Source of the DNA: Hippopus hippopus
Taxonomy: Eukaryota; Mollusca; Bivalvia; Cardiida; Cardiidae
NCBI GenBank assembly: GCA_946811185.2
Contig: OX328105.1
Coordinates: 46,314,845-46,378,844 of the forward strand
Direction of reading: 5' to 3'
Length of the DNA: 64,000 nt
A model generated the notes under the pieces. It had not been told where the DNA came from, ran no database searches, and saw nothing but the letters and a program-made list of their open reading frames with translations. The position numbers and the translations under genes are program-made. Shown one piece after another: positions 1-10,804 of this stretch (positions within the stretch are counted from its first letter, which is position 1; every line of letters starts with the position of its first letter).

Positions 1-355
1 CCTGTAATAGGCAAATCCTATCTCTTGAAACATATTTGGTTGTTGTATGCTAATGCCATCAATATGTAGTGAAACAAAAATTACAAAAGGTTGACATAAA
101 ATTGCAAGTTCTTATGAGCATGTTTTTCCTTGATATGTATATAGAGTTTTGCATCGTAATTATTTCCTTATTCATTTCAACAGAAAGTATCCATGGCAAG
201 TCTTTGGGGGAGGGGAGAACATGAGATTCTGCTAGGCATATAAATCAGATAAATGGAAGTCAGAGACTTACTTCTTACACCCAGAAAAGAACTTTTTGCA
301 TCAAGAGAAATTGGTGGCCTGTTTGTTAAACATGTTTTTCTGTGTAAGTTAATGG

Positions 356-562
356 TTAATCCTTTACCAAACAGTCTGATGTTATAATGATTTTGGAGAC
401 TTTTGAAAAAATGGTGGGAAAAGGAGAAAATGCTGGTAACCAGTATTTTCTCCTTTTCCTGCAATTTCTTTCATAACCATATCTCACCATTTTAGTCACA
501 CTGGATTTGTCCTATGCAAATGCTTTCAATTTGGACAAGTTGAAAATCAAGTCCTTTGGTGG
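356..562 (+). mobile_element. family A MITE, right end worn
   Basis: Begins TTAA-TCCTTTACCAAACAG, then the hairpin around GGTAACC at about 437. The long arm (AAATGCTTTCAATTTGGACA) is clear, but the terminal GGTAAAGGG is decayed to CTTTGGTGG. Confidence 0.8.
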
Positions 563-794
563 TGGATTTACAATTCGGGATTCTTGGTTTGATCTCGTTG
601 GGTGCCCTAGCGCTCATGAGAGTGTCTTTTGGCAGGGCAGTGCACAGCCCCAGCCTAGTGCTGGTGAAACCAAAGCAACACTGAAATTAGTGAGCCAAGG
701 CAGTGATGTGACAAAAATAATTTTGTTGTGGTATATGCATCAGCCAACAAAAAATCTTTTTATTTCAGAGAGGAAAACATTCTTTGTGTTGGAG

Positions 795-1050
795 TTTAAT
801 GCCATTTCACAGCTTAAGTCATATCGCAGCAATCAGTGCACCTATGCATGTGTATAGTGACTTTCTTAAACCTGTACCGACAAAACTCTCTATCCAAGCC
901 ACTGACTACTATTCCCACATACATCACAGGTGAGAGGCAAAAAATTGCCGTGAATAAAGTTAAGCGCAACCAGGTAATGAGCCAGCAACCTTCAGATCAC
1001 GTTTCAGATACGCTAACCACGGAGTTACCCAGCTTGGCTGAGAGGAAAAC
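795..1050 (-). mobile_element. tRNA-derived SINE, diverged
   Basis: On the minus strand a tRNA-like head (A-box-like TAACTCCGTGGTTAGCG, B-box-like GGTTGCTGGCTCA) is followed by a body with a GTGGGAATAG-type segment and a tail containing GGCATTAAAC. The same body and tail recur at 7570, 8694, 42335, 55612 and 58108. Confidence 0.6.
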
Positions 1051-1139
1051 ATGAATGTATGTGTAGTAAGAAGGAAACCATCAGTTTATCACATGTCAAA
1101 TATAATGGTTGCTTCTGTCTTGTATTTATGAAGATTGAT

Positions 1140-1570
1140 TACATATATACAGAATACTATGTTGTAGTAAATTTTCCCACTGCTTTAGTTTGATTTGAGC
1201 AGCGTGAGTTCAGTCTTGGGCATGTCAAAATTTTCTAACACAGCAAAAAATAAAATACAAGCACCAGTAAAGTTACTATAACAAAATATTCCTTTTATTA
1301 TATACCTACAACTTTCAATGACAAAAGTTTGCAAATATTGATATTTTATTCAAAAAAACAGTAAACAAAATGAATATTATATTGTAATATTTTGACCAAT
1401 TTAATTCCAAATCAAATCGATACATAATCCATGAGTGAGTTTTATCATCATACCATATTTGGAACCATATTTCACTGTGTGTAGATACAGATTCTTTTTC
1501 TGTCGTGTGTGATATTTTATTTGCCCACAACACATGTATTTTAGTTGGAAAATTTTCATGTATATAATAA
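1140..1570 (+). repeat. family E dispersed repeat, copy 1
   Basis: Shares long stretches with 34450-34945, including ATCATACCATATTTGGAACC and GTGTAGATACAGATT, plus repeated GAAAATTTTCATGTATATAA-type units. No coding capacity seen. Confidence 0.65.
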
Positions 1571-1722
1571 AACCCTTTACCACACAGTCCCAAAATTCAA
1601 AGAGAAGGATTTTAAAAGATTTTCCCACAAGGTTTTACCCTTTAAAATTTAAATTCCACCATTCAAGCCATATTTGATTTATTTTCTACAGATGCTTTGA
1701 AAACGTTTGGTATAGAGTTAAA
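1567..1722 (+). mobile_element. family A MITE with the hairpin deleted
   Basis: Left end ACCCTTTACCACACAGTC and right end GGTATAGAGTTAA are present, but only one side of the central hairpin (TTTTCCCACAAGGTTTT) remains. Confidence 0.6.
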
Positions 1723-2027
1723 AGTTATGGTTAGATCAATTCTGTCTTGGATATACATGTATTCATACAGACTGATTACTTATAATATAGCATCAGTGAT
1801 GATAAAGTGTGATTTTGTGCAATGATGGATGAATGATAATTTTGTTGTATTTATGCCCTAAAGGATTTCATTAAATGATAAATATAAGATATGACTGAAT
1901 AGAGATTTTTTCTTTCTTTTTATTCTTTCAGTAATACCTATAATTTCCTAGATGCAATCTTTGTATGCATCACCCCCTCAAACAGAGTTGCACCAGGCTA
2001 TATTGGAAATTAGGTGAAATAAAAGTA

Positions 2028-2215
2028 ATTTACTCCCTTCCAAACAGTCCTGTATTTAATCAATCCAAAAGAAGAAAGCTTTTAAAAACATAGTGGGAAA
2101 AGGAGAAAATGTTTTTTACTTTTTCCAAGACAGAGTCTATCATTTTAGCTACAAATACTTTATTTTTGTTAACTGTATTTCTTTCAATTTGGATGTCAGT
2201 AAAGTTTTGTTGAAA
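2028..2215 (+). mobile_element. family A MITE, degraded
   Basis: Left end TTACTCCCTTCCAAACAGTC, first hairpin arm GTGGGAAAAGGAGAAAATG and the TTTCAATTTGGA part of the long arm are visible; the second hairpin arm is decayed. Confidence 0.55.
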
Positions 2216-2559
2216 GCTCAGGTTTTAAACATCAAAGCAATTGAAACATATCAAAAAGAGAAACTGTGTGCTGTGAGTAATTCTTTATTTGGCAAGAATA
2301 TTTTCAAAAGAAGACAACCTCAAGGGATGTTGAAATGGTATACAACAGAGAAATTAATCTTTATTTCAATATATTTCTCCACATCAAATGGAAATTTTCT
2401 GTATCACAGTATTATCAAAAGCTGTTTGCAACAGATTTACTTAAAAATTTAGTACAGTTCATTGTCCCCAAATGTGATTTTAGCTTTTCATGGTTACAGT
2501 GCATAATAAACATCCAAAAATGATAAGAAGCATTGTAAAAGTCTTATTATTGAGACTAC

Positions 2560-2797
2560 TTAATCCTGTTCCACAACATCCCAAGTTTTAATAACCCTGA
2601 CCCCAAAAAGAGGTCATTTGAAACCATTTTTGGAAAAGAAGAAATTGCTGGTAACCAGCATTTTCTCCTTTCCCCACAATGTTTTCTACCCTTTCAAGCA
2701 CACACACCACCATTTGAGCCATGTTTAATTAAGTTGTTGTCTGCAAGTAGTTTCAATTTGGGGAACTCTAATATTTTGTCGTTTGGTAAAGAGTTAA
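2560..2797 (+). mobile_element. family A MITE, complete but diverged
   Basis: TTAA at both edges, hairpin around GGTAACC at about 2650, and the long arm with TTTTGTCGTTTGGTAAAGAG. It lies 82 bases past the stop codon of the BTB gene, probably in the 3' UTR or just beyond. Confidence 0.85.
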
Positions 2798-2878
2798 ATA
2801 CCAGCATGCTTTGTAAACTAGTATACCAAAGGTTTTGAATATATCACATAGAACTTGGGAGAAAACTGGTATTCTGGG

Positions 2879-3959
2879 TCAATTATACAATATGGCAGCA
2901 ATTTGTCCTGAATCAACAGATGTATTGTTAGCATCCATTGGACTTCTACGAAAGTAAAACATCACACCAGCTTTTCCTTCTACCTCCCTTAGTCCATTTT
3001 TACCCAGATAAGATTTTCCACCTGTCATTTGCTGTGTTACAGTATACCACTTACCTTGATCAAGTTTTACTGGTCGATGGAATATGATATCATGTACTTT
3101 CTTATCATGTTCTCCAAAAATTTTTACTTTATCTTTGCATGCCAAACACCAAAAGCTTTCATCATAGATTTTAATAGTTCCTCGAATAACACCTTGATGA
3201 AAAGGTGCAAAAACAGAAATTCCAATAAAGTTTATATCCTGAGAACATGAAAAAGAGATTGCATCTACAAGACTCTCATTTACCCAGAAGTCAAATGTAC
3301 CTCCGAGAATTTCAGTAAATCTGTTCAGTATATAAACGTCTGTATTCTTTCTTGGACAAGTGGAAAAATGTCCCGTTTCTGTAGTTACAGCCTTAGTGCT
3401 GTTGCCGTCTTGCTCAAAGTATTTAGATCTGTTAAAGTATTGAAATATAAGAATTTTTTCCTCGGCTGTTAGAATATTTCTGTTTGATACATTTTCTGTG
3501 AAATATCTTGGGTTCATATTGGGGAAACGAATGCAAAAAAGTATGTCTCCAAGCACTTCTCTTTGATTTTCATCTGTGATAGGAATCTTTCTCTTTCGGC
3601 ATTGTTCAGCAGACCATTTCAGGCAGAGAGAGAATAAAACCTCTTCTTGGACCAGCAGTTTGTCTGATTTAATCAGTTTTTTCAAACAGTCTGTACACAA
3701 GTTTAGGATGTCTGTATTTTGTTCATTCAAGATTTCTGAATTTCTGGATAAAATTCTTTCAAAGCACTGTTCATGTAGTTCCTTTTCATCAAACAAGTGA
3801 GCCTGTTCAAGTATGGAACAAAGATCCTCTTCACTTGTTTTGTCTTTCAGATATGCTGTACACTGTCCCACTAAAGACTGAACTGAATATTTTTTAGCTG
3901 TATATAATAGTAGCATAACATTTTCAGGTGAAATACCCACATCCTCTGTGTAAAGGTAC
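2879..3959 (-). CDS. exon 2 of the BTB-BACK-PHR gene
   Basis: 1081 nt, continuing the split arginine codon (CG|G TAC CTT). It holds the last BTB helix, the whole BACK domain and the PHR domain, then stops at TGA. There is no frameshift or internal stop, so the gene looks functional. Confidence 0.9.
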
Positions 3960-4635
3960 CTGTAAAAAAGAAATTTGAATCAAAGCTATTCTTAGCATTT
4001 TATTAGATAAGAAAACCTTCTAAACACAAAATAATTTTCAGGAAAAATATAACATATTTTGAAAAGATGGAGATATTCTAAAACATCTTAAATTGAATTA
4101 ATCCTTTTTCAAACAAAACTGACCCATGAAAAATGAACTTTGGAAAACATTTTTGGAAAAGGAGAAAATGCTGGTAATCAGCATTTTCTCCTTTTCCCAC
4201 TATGTTTTCTACTTTTTCAAAGCCAAATCCCACCTTTTTGATCCACATTTAATTTTTTATCTGCAAATGCTTTTAAAATTGAACAAGTCTAAACTTTTGT
4301 TGTAAGATAAGAATGCATTCTTACCGTAGAAAAACTCTCATTATGTCTTCTTCAATGTCTGGAATAATGACAGCTTCTTCAGTCTCACTGAGGGCACCAC
4401 AAAACATGGTGTAGAATACAGAACTTCTGCTTATCAACATGTATTTGTGTGCTGAGACTTTAGTCCCTTCCTTCCCACACAGGAAGTGAACATCACACGC
4501 CACCTGGTGATCAAACATGTACAGATTGGTTTCTGCCAGAGAGCAGCCAGACTGCCAGTCAGTTTGAAAGTCCATTTCTGTATCAATGTACAAATAATTG
4601 CTTTGTGGAATCATAAAGTTGAGATATCCTGTCAT
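2879..4635 (-). CDS. BTB-BACK-PHR domain protein, BTBD3/BTBD6-like (2 exons)
   Basis: Two exons, 4635-4325 and 3959-2879, join across a GT/AG intron (donor G|GTAAG, acceptor TTTTTTACAG|G) into 464 codons ending in TGA. The junction restores a continuous BTB strand reading FLRYLYTEDVG. Residues about 46-150 are a BTB/POZ domain (CDVHFLCG, VSAHKYMLISRSSVFYTMF), about 155-255 a BACK domain (LLLYTAKKYSVQ, then SILEQAHLF), and about 315-463 a PHR-type beta domain ending near the C terminus. This order is typical of BTBD1/2/3/6, Cul3 ubiquitin-ligase substrate adaptors; BTBD6 relatives act in neuronal differentiation. Which paralogue this is cannot be settled by eye, and the substrate is unknown. 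Length fits the family. The start has an A at -3 and an in-frame TGA 33 bases upstream, but an extra 5' exon is not excluded. A family A element fills much of the only coding intron. Confidence 0.9.
4098..4312 (+). mobile_element. family A MITE inside the BTB gene intron
   Basis: Left TTAA-TCCTTTTTCAAAC, hairpin around GGTAATC, long arm to TTGTTGTAAGAT. It makes up over half of the 365 bp intron and stops close to the exon 1 donor. Confidence 0.8.
4325..4635 (-). CDS. exon 1 of the BTB-BACK-PHR gene
   Basis: 311 nt, ending two bases into an arginine codon (CTA CG|GTAAG). It holds the N-terminal lead with DWQSGCSLAE, as in BTBD-type proteins, and most of the BTB fold. The family A repeat at 4098-4312 stops only about a dozen bases from its donor site. 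Confidence 0.85.
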
Positions 4636-4734
4636 AATCAGTATAGCAGTTAACTGAGCATTCTTTCACATTCAGGCTATTTCAGATTTAAAAATAATTG
4701 TCACATAGGGAATACCTGTAGGAAAAGAAATATG

Positions 4735-4840
4735 TTTTTCAATGATATTGGAATAATCATGGGGAAAGAAGCAATGGCGTGCAACAAGCATTAATTGTTC
4801 ATTTTCCTAGAATGTTTTCAAAGGCTGTCCACTTTATAAG
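4735..4840 (-). mobile_element. family A remnant
   Basis: Only a worn hairpin (GGGGAAAGAAGCAATGG ... TTTTCCTAGAATGTTTTCAA) is recognisable. Confidence 0.3.
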
Positions 4841-5099
4841 TATAGAAGAATAAACTTTGCTTAACAGCTTTGGGTAACACTTTTGGCAAGCAAAAAATGT
4901 TGCAGTTTCATGCCATACTAGTAACATTTTGGTCATTTAAAACAAAAAGTTCAATACACTATTTTTTGTCCAATCGAGAGCAATTCTGTGAGTCTTACAG
5001 ATGATTATTGTTAAACCTAAGATTATTATAGATACAGTCAAAATTAAGCACTAAGAATGTGCATGCTTGAGATAGGTGCCTGTTGAACTTTTTATCACA

Positions 5100-5472
5100 A
5101 ATTTGAGAGTTTTAACAACCCTAGGCTAGAAGGCTTTTGAAAATGTTGTGGAAAATTGAATAAATGTTGTTAACCAGACTCCATTCCTCTCTCTCAGCTG
5201 ATATATGTTTCGACAGTGGTTCTGTGGGAAAGCAGCCACTGGCTATGGAAGAATATTTAACAGAATTTTTGTAAATGTATACGTTTTTACTTGAACAATT
5301 CATGAAAATGATGCTGTTGAGGGTTTTTGAGCAAATGAAGTAACTTGGAATGAGAACTGATTGTCTACCCTATCAAAGAAAAGTTGCGTTATTTGAGCCA
5401 CTATGAAATTGTCTTCTGCAAATGCTTTCAATTTGGATAGGTCTTAAATTTTGCCATGTGGTAAAGGGTTAA
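5100..5472 (+). mobile_element. family A MITE interrupted by a SINE fragment
   Basis: Left half (TTTTAACAACCCTAGG ... GTTGTTAACCAG) and right half (GTCTACCCTATCAAAG ... GGTAAAGGGTTAA) are separated by about 180 bp resembling SINE body. Confidence 0.7.
5172..5350 (+). mobile_element. SINE body fragment nested in a family A element
   Basis: GTGGGAAAGCAGCCACTGGC is the reverse complement of the body seen in the SINEs at 42335 and 55612. It splits the host hairpin, so it is younger than the host. Confidence 0.5.
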
Positions 5473-5567
5473 TCCGTCACTAAATGACAATGTACTGGAC
5501 TTTTCCAAATAGAAAGCATTGGCAGTTGACGTAATATTACATAACATGTTACAAATGATTAAATTAG

Positions 5568-5703
5568 TCTTTGAATGAGTAGAAAACATTGTGGGAAAAG
5601 GAGAAAATGCTAGTTACTAGCATTTTCTCCTTTTCTCGCAATGTTTTCAAAAACCTTGTTCTTCAGGATCATTAAAACATGGGATTGTTTGGTAAAGGGC
5701 TAA
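5568..5703 (-). mobile_element. family A MITE, long arm missing
   Basis: Hairpin is almost perfect (GTGGGAAAAGGAGAAAATGC with its complement) and the short arm ends TTTGGTAAAGGGCTAA; the long arm is truncated. Confidence 0.8.
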
Positions 5704-5777
5704 TAGATGGAGTACAGACACAGCAACAGAAATAGACATGTATGTGGCAAAAAAGCCAATTCATTACAAAGTAAACG

Positions 5778-6000
5778 TTAACCCACTATCAAACAATATG
5801 GTGTTTCATGACCCTGAAGGTTTCTAAAAAAAATATTTAGAAAATGAAATAACGCTGGTAACCAGCATTTTCTCTTTTTCATGTTTTCTAACCTTCAAAG
5901 ACAAATCCCAACATTTGATCCCTATTTAGTATGTTGCCTGCATAGCCTGCATTCTTTATGGGCAAGTAGACATAAATTTTAGCCTCTTGTAAGAAGTTAT
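5778..6000 (+). mobile_element. family A MITE, degraded
   Basis: TTAA-CCCACTATCAAACAAT start, GCTGGTAACCAGCATTTTCT centre, and a worn long arm and right end. Confidence 0.65.
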
Positions 6001-6259
6001 CAACAAGCAATAAACCTGTAACACAAGAAATTAAAGATTAGAAATAGAAGATACTTACTTTAAAGGTCCACCCAAGTCATGATCCAAGTGAATAGTTTTC
6101 TTTTTTGCAAAAAACCTGTTGTATTGTTTTTTGTTAACTTCAATTCAGACAGTGCTTGTTTACAATTTATGCTTTATGAACTTTCGTTCCAACCCTTAAT
6201 ATACACTCAGTGATCAAAATAGAGATTTTCAGTAGGAAGAAACGATCAGAACATTGCTA

Positions 6260-6345
6260 TTTCAAGTCTAGTGTAAGTCTAAGACTAGACTGCAATATTT
6301 CATGTAATCTGATCTTGATCTACACAGTCCACAATGGAAAATAAG
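6260..6345 (-). mobile_element. family B fragment
   Basis: TAATCTGATCTTGATCTACA followed by CAGTCCACAA is one arm of the family B hairpin with its flank. Confidence 0.45.
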
Positions 6346-6769
6346 TTTGTGACAGACATTGTAAGGATGAACTCTTTCCTTTCTCACGAGATGATTGAAA
6401 GGACTGTTTAACAACCCATTCACTATGCCATTTACTTTTAGCCACATAGGCTTTTTCGTCACCGTTTGGGTTGACTGTCAAAAATGACAGGTTTCCACAA
6501 TTTGAATGATGCATGGATGGATGGGTTTTCTGGTTTAAGAAAAAATAAGAATCTAAATAGAACACATGTGAAAGGAAAAATCTCAGCTGATTCATTTCTT
6601 TGTTGTAGTATAATTTTACAGGAAAAAATTGTGAGGAAAGAGAAGTCATTGCTCATTTCATCAACACTAATTTAAGGCCACTGTTAATTTTACTGTTGGA
6701 TTATCAAAAAAAAAAACTAAATGAATATTACTGGCTTAAATTAAAAATTGTTCTCACTATATAAATGTA

Positions 6770-6840
6770 TGACAGTCTGTCAAAGATCTGAATTAATATA
6801 CTGTTGGAGATCTTGATCTACACTGTGAACAAAAGTAGGT
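6770..6840 (-). mobile_element. family B fragment
   Basis: Worn hairpin with GATCTTGATCTACACTGTG; no clean ends. Confidence 0.35.
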
Positions 6841-6955
6841 AAGTTATGTTATCTTCTTTATATCTTGGGCCAAGTTGGAAGCGTAAGCACTGTATGGACA
6901 GAACAAGGGTTGTGAAAGCAATACCTTTATAATTGGTAATTACATATACATTGTT

Positions 6956-7162
6956 TTAACTTTCAACCAGACAGTAAAATCTTACCCTTGTCCAAATTGA
7001 AAACATTTGAAGACGACAAACATGGCCCAAATGAAGGGATTTGTTTGTGAAAGGGAAGAAAACATTGTTGGAAAAGGAGAAAATGCCAGTTACCGGCATT
7101 TTCCCCATTTCTCACCATGTTTTTTAATTTTTTCTACACAGGGTTGTTTGGTAAAGGATTAA
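6956..7162 (-). mobile_element. family A MITE
   Basis: TTAA at both edges; long arm (CCTTGTCCAAATTGAAAACA), hairpin around GGTAACTGGC-type centre, right end TTTGGTAAAGGATTAA. The short arm is shortened. Confidence 0.8.
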
Positions 7163-7257
7163 CCCATATAGTGTTGAATAATCTCAACAAACTTTTTCAT
7201 TCTAGAAATAAAACCAAATAAATGCAGTTTTATATTTACTTTTGTCTGAAGTATTTT

Positions 7258-7370
7258 ATCAATGCTGACAGTGTGGATAACAGATCAGACGGCATTTTTT
7301 TGGCAGTCTGATGTTTATCTACACTGGCCACAAAGGCAACTATAATCGTGAAAGGTGCTGTAAGGGTTAA
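7258..7370 (-). mobile_element. family B MITE, half copy
   Basis: Hairpin (CAGTGTGGATAACAGATCAG ... TCTACACTGGCCACAAAGGC) and right end GTGAAAGGTGCTGTAAGGGT-TAA; the left arm is truncated. Confidence 0.7.
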
Positions 7371-7569
7371 ACACGGATACATCTATTGTCTGCTGAGAGG
7401 TATCACTTGCACATAACCATTGTAAACACTGTCTTTGTCAACCTTTTCCACTTGCCTGTCATAGGTTTAATAACCTATTTCTTCAAGTTTTTTAAAAAAT
7501 TTTTACCCCTTCATATTCTTAACATGATCCAAGTGCTGTATGTACCGACCATTCATAATTCAGTGCCAA

Positions 7570-7818
7570 GCTCAATGGTTAGTGAATCTGAATTGTGACC
7601 TGGGTTTGCAGTTCGATACTCAGTCAAGGCAAACTTTTAAGTTGCAGTAATTTTTCGCCTGTCACCTCTGATGCATCAGAGAAAAGTAGTCAGTGGCTTG
7701 GAAAGAGAGTTGTGTCGGTACTGGTGTGAGGAAGCCAGGAAACACATTCATAGATGCACTAACCTCCGTCATACGACCTAAGCTGTTAAAATGGCGTTAA
7801 ACTCCAATACAAACAAAC
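7570..7818 (+). mobile_element. tRNA-derived SINE, plus orientation
   Basis: tRNA-like head (AATGGTTAGTG and B-box-like GCAGTTCGATACTC), body with CAGTGGCTTGGAAAG, and the conserved tail AAAATGGCGTTAAACTCCAA. The tail resembles the mollusc SINE 3' domain. Confidence 0.65.
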
Positions 7819-8063
7819 TTAATTTAGATCTAAATCTACCCATCTGATTGGCTATGACATCGCCTCTGGACCAACAAGATGGTTAGTGGATGAATTCAAC
7901 ACAACATATCTAAACAAGATGATCTAACAATGTGTTTTCATAGAAACAGGTTTTTACCCTCTCCTGTATAATTTTCCAAAACCCAGGTGGAATAATTTTG
8001 CATTCGCCCCTCCAAAAACTGTCCAGTTAGTACACCTAAATAATTATCACTTGTAACGTTTTC

Positions 8064-8379
8064 ATTCACAATCCCAACATTAAACGACCCCCTTGGAGAC
8101 AAAAAAAAATGTTGAAAACACTGTGGGTTAAGGAGAAAATGTAACCAGCATTTTCTCCTTTTTCCTTCATGTTTTCTACCCTTTGACAAAAAAATCTCAA
8201 CATTTGAGCGACATTTTATTTGTTGTCTGCCAATGTTAAAGTTTTCTTGGATAGGTGAGAGAACATTGTGGAAATAGGAGAAAATGCTGATTACCAGCAT
8301 TTTCTCTTCTTCCACCTTGTTTTCCAAAGCCTTCTTGGCCAGGGTCTTTCAAACTCATGATTGCCTGGTATAGGATTAA
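8064..8379. mobile_element. compound of two family A elements with two hairpins
   Basis: A plus-oriented left portion (hairpin around TGTAACCAGC at 8155) runs into its long arm at GTCTGCCAATG, where TTAAAG joins it to a minus-oriented hairpin and short arm ending GGTATAGGATTAA. It may be an insertion at a TTAA followed by deletion. Confidence 0.6.
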
Positions 8380-8646
8380 GGATGATTTTAGTACTGCCTG
8401 ATGTAAGTCTGTTTCTGAGGGTAGAAGTTGGCTGATATTTCACAGATGGCTATAATAGAAAAGCAAACACTGAATGAACAATCATGCTTTTTTTTTTAAT
8501 TGTAAAAGGTGAACCAGCTTGTTGAGAATAATAATAGATCAACGCAATAACTATAAACTACCTTCAAACAATATAATAAATAAAAAAAATTGAGGAAAAA
8601 AAAAATTTCTATCATCTACTTGTCATCCATGAGATTAACTCCTTGT

Positions 8647-8690
8647 GCTAGCACTTTACCAAACAATCACATGTTTTATACCACAGTGAG
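8647..8690 (+). mobile_element. family A left-end fragment
   Basis: ACTTTACCAAACAATCACAT and a GTTTTATACC remnant, cut off where the next SINE starts. Confidence 0.5.
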
Positions 8691-8693
8691 GCA

Positions 8694-8935
8694 GATTGAC
8701 TGAATGGTGTTTATCACCGCTTTCAACATTATTTCTGTCATATCACTGCAACAGCTCACATATTCATGTACATGTATGTCCTTGGTTTCACTAGTAATAG
8801 GCTAGGGCTCTAAAGTGTCTTGCCCATGGACACTCCCACCAAAAACCCAGTGGTTCCTGTGAGGTTCCAACCCGGGGCCTCCATGTTACAAGTCCTACAC
8901 TTTACCAGTGAGCCAAGCCGGACCCTCACTATGAG
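8694..8935 (-). mobile_element. tRNA-derived SINE, minus orientation
   Basis: Complement of the tRNA-like head (GGTTCCAACCCGGGGCC, AGTGAGCCAAGCCGG) at the right and the tail (GGTGTTTATCACCGC, TTTCAACATTATTTC) at the left. Not a real tRNA gene: no acceptor-stem pairing and a long body. Confidence 0.65.
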
Positions 8936-8960
8936 ACAGACAACATTTGAAAATATGCTG

Positions 8961-9165
8961 GTAAGCCCTTTACCAGATGACAAAACTTTTTACCAGCCCA
9001 AATTGAAAGGATTCAAAACTAAAATTTGTCTTTGAAGGAGTTGAAGACATTGTGGGAAAAGGAGAAAATGCTGGTTATCAGCATTATCTTCTTTTCCAAT
9101 AATGTTTTCATAAGCCTTCTTCTTCAGGGTTGTTGGAACTCTGGATTGTTTGGTAAAGGGTTATT
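8961..9165 (-). mobile_element. family A MITE
   Basis: CCCTTTACCAGATGACAAAA, long arm, hairpin around GGTTATC, short arm and GGTAAAGGGTTA; the flanking TTAA is mutated on the left. Confidence 0.85.
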
Positions 9166-9911
9166 AGCATTTTCTACTTTTCCTGTAATAATTACTTCCC
9201 TTTCAAATACAGATCCTATCATATGAGCCACGTCATCTGGAAATGTGTTCATATTGATGACTGAAAGTTTATCAACTGGTAAAAAACAAACCTATTTGTG
9301 AACTACCATTATCATATTATGTACATTTCAGTCATTGCACACTATCCATGATGAACTACGCAACAAAGGCTCTTGAAAAAGACCAACCTTGAATCAGATC
9401 TTAGGTAAGCACAAGTAGAAACAAAGTTGACTTACAATACATGTACATGTGCAAATTACAAGCCATTGTACTACACAAGTTTTTTAATTTCATTAAGTGC
9501 CAAAAACTGTACATGATTCATTTTTTGAGAATGAGGTGAGCTTCATAAATTTTATTGAAAAAACGTAAAGATGAAAAGAGTAAATCATATGAATATCTAA
9601 ATAATCATGCCAGCGTAAAAATAATTTTTGTTTGTAACATCTTGTTAAAGCAAGGGTTCAAAAAATAGAATGGAACAAAAAATAAATATCAGTGGGTCTG
9701 TCTTAACAATTCTTTTCCTTCCAAATAAAAATTCAATATCAGATACTGGAAAGCTTTTGAAATCTTTGAAACAAACAAGTTACAGGCAATACACGAAGCT
9801 TATAATAAGCACATCACAAACAATACAATATTGCAAGGCCTGTCTCTGTAGAGTCTGTCCCTTTATATAACGTTACAACTCTTATCATCATAACTATCTT
9901 TACTATCATAA
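9166..9911. other. AT-rich intergenic DNA, nothing recognised
   Basis: No exon, hairpin family or SINE was recognised; short open frames here lack coding character. Confidence 0.5.
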
Positions 9912-10112
9912 TTTTACCATCGGACAAAACTTCAGACCCCTTCCATGCAAAAAACCAAAGTAAATGTGGCAAAAGCCATAACATTTGCATTGCTAAGGTT
10001 TGAAAACATTGTGGGAAAAGGAGAAAATGCTGGTTTCTCCTTTTCCTACAATTTTTTCAAAAACTATCTGCTATAGTATCACAGAAACATCAGATCGTTT
10101 AGCAAAGCGTTT
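9912..10112 (-). mobile_element. family A MITE with a shortened hairpin
   Basis: Worn long arm (CCATCGGACAAAACTTCAGA), first hairpin arm GTGGGAAAAGGAGAAAATGC, but the second arm has lost its ACCAGCATTT part. Confidence 0.7.
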
Positions 10113-10344
10113 ATTCCCATTTCTTTATCCTCCCTCCATATGGAAGAGTTCTTGAACCTCTTTTACCGATTGGATAACTGATCAACTCTCTTAATGTAAC
10201 AAGACAAAACTACACACCTCAAGTCATGTATGGAGTATCTCACAGATTATCTATATCTCCCTCAAAATTCATAAATAGTAGCACCTAATCTAACACAATC
10301 AACTTGAACACTAATTCCTGACAGCAAAATGAATTTTCAAAGAT

Positions 10345-10804
10345 TTAACTCATTTTACCAAACAATCCTGTGTTTTCACAGCTGTGGGAAATGAGGCTTT
10401 TGGGGACATTGTTGGTAAGGTAAATATATGCCGATAACTAGCACAGAAAGCGCTTTAGAGCATCTATTTCTCCCTTGCTCACAATGTTTCTACTTTCTTA
10501 AGGACAAATCTATATTTACTAGTACATTGTATTTGTCACCTGTTAACCCTTTTCCAGACGACAAAATGTTAGCCTTGTTCAAATTGAAAGCAATTTTAAT
10601 GTGGCTCAAATGGTGCTATTTTTCTTTGAAAGGGTAGAAAACATTGTGGGAAAAGGAGAAAATGCTGGCTACCACCTTTTTTTCCTTTTCCCACAATGTT
10701 TTCAAGAGGCTTCTTTCCCAGGGTCGTTAAAAGTTGGCATTGTGCGGTAAAGGGTTAAATGCTTTCAATACTGACTAATCCAAAATTTCTAGTAAAAGGT
10801 TTAG
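10345..10804 (+). mobile_element. family A MITE hosting a second family A MITE
   Basis: Starts TTAA near ACCAAACAATCCTGTG, is cut at TTTGTCACCTG by the insert at 10543-10758, and resumes ATGCTTTCAATACTGACTAA to AGTAAAAGGTTTAG. The two halves make one full element. Confidence 0.8.
10543..10758 (-). mobile_element. family A MITE nested in another family A MITE
   Basis: TTAA-CCCTTTTCCAGACG at one edge and GCGGTAAAGGG-TTAA at the other, inside the host long arm. This is a direct picture of insertion at a duplicated TTAA. Confidence 0.88.

Noticed and set aside
507..857. 116-codon plus-strand frame
   Set aside because: Starts in a family A element and ends in a SINE; no independent coding signal.
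3029..3800. Plus-strand frames opposite the BTB gene
   Set aside because: Antisense to a well-supported coding exon, without family resemblance.
8820..8935. Possible tRNA gene
   Set aside because: B-box-like sequence is present but no cloverleaf can be closed; it is the head of a SINE, as are those near 42600 and 55880.
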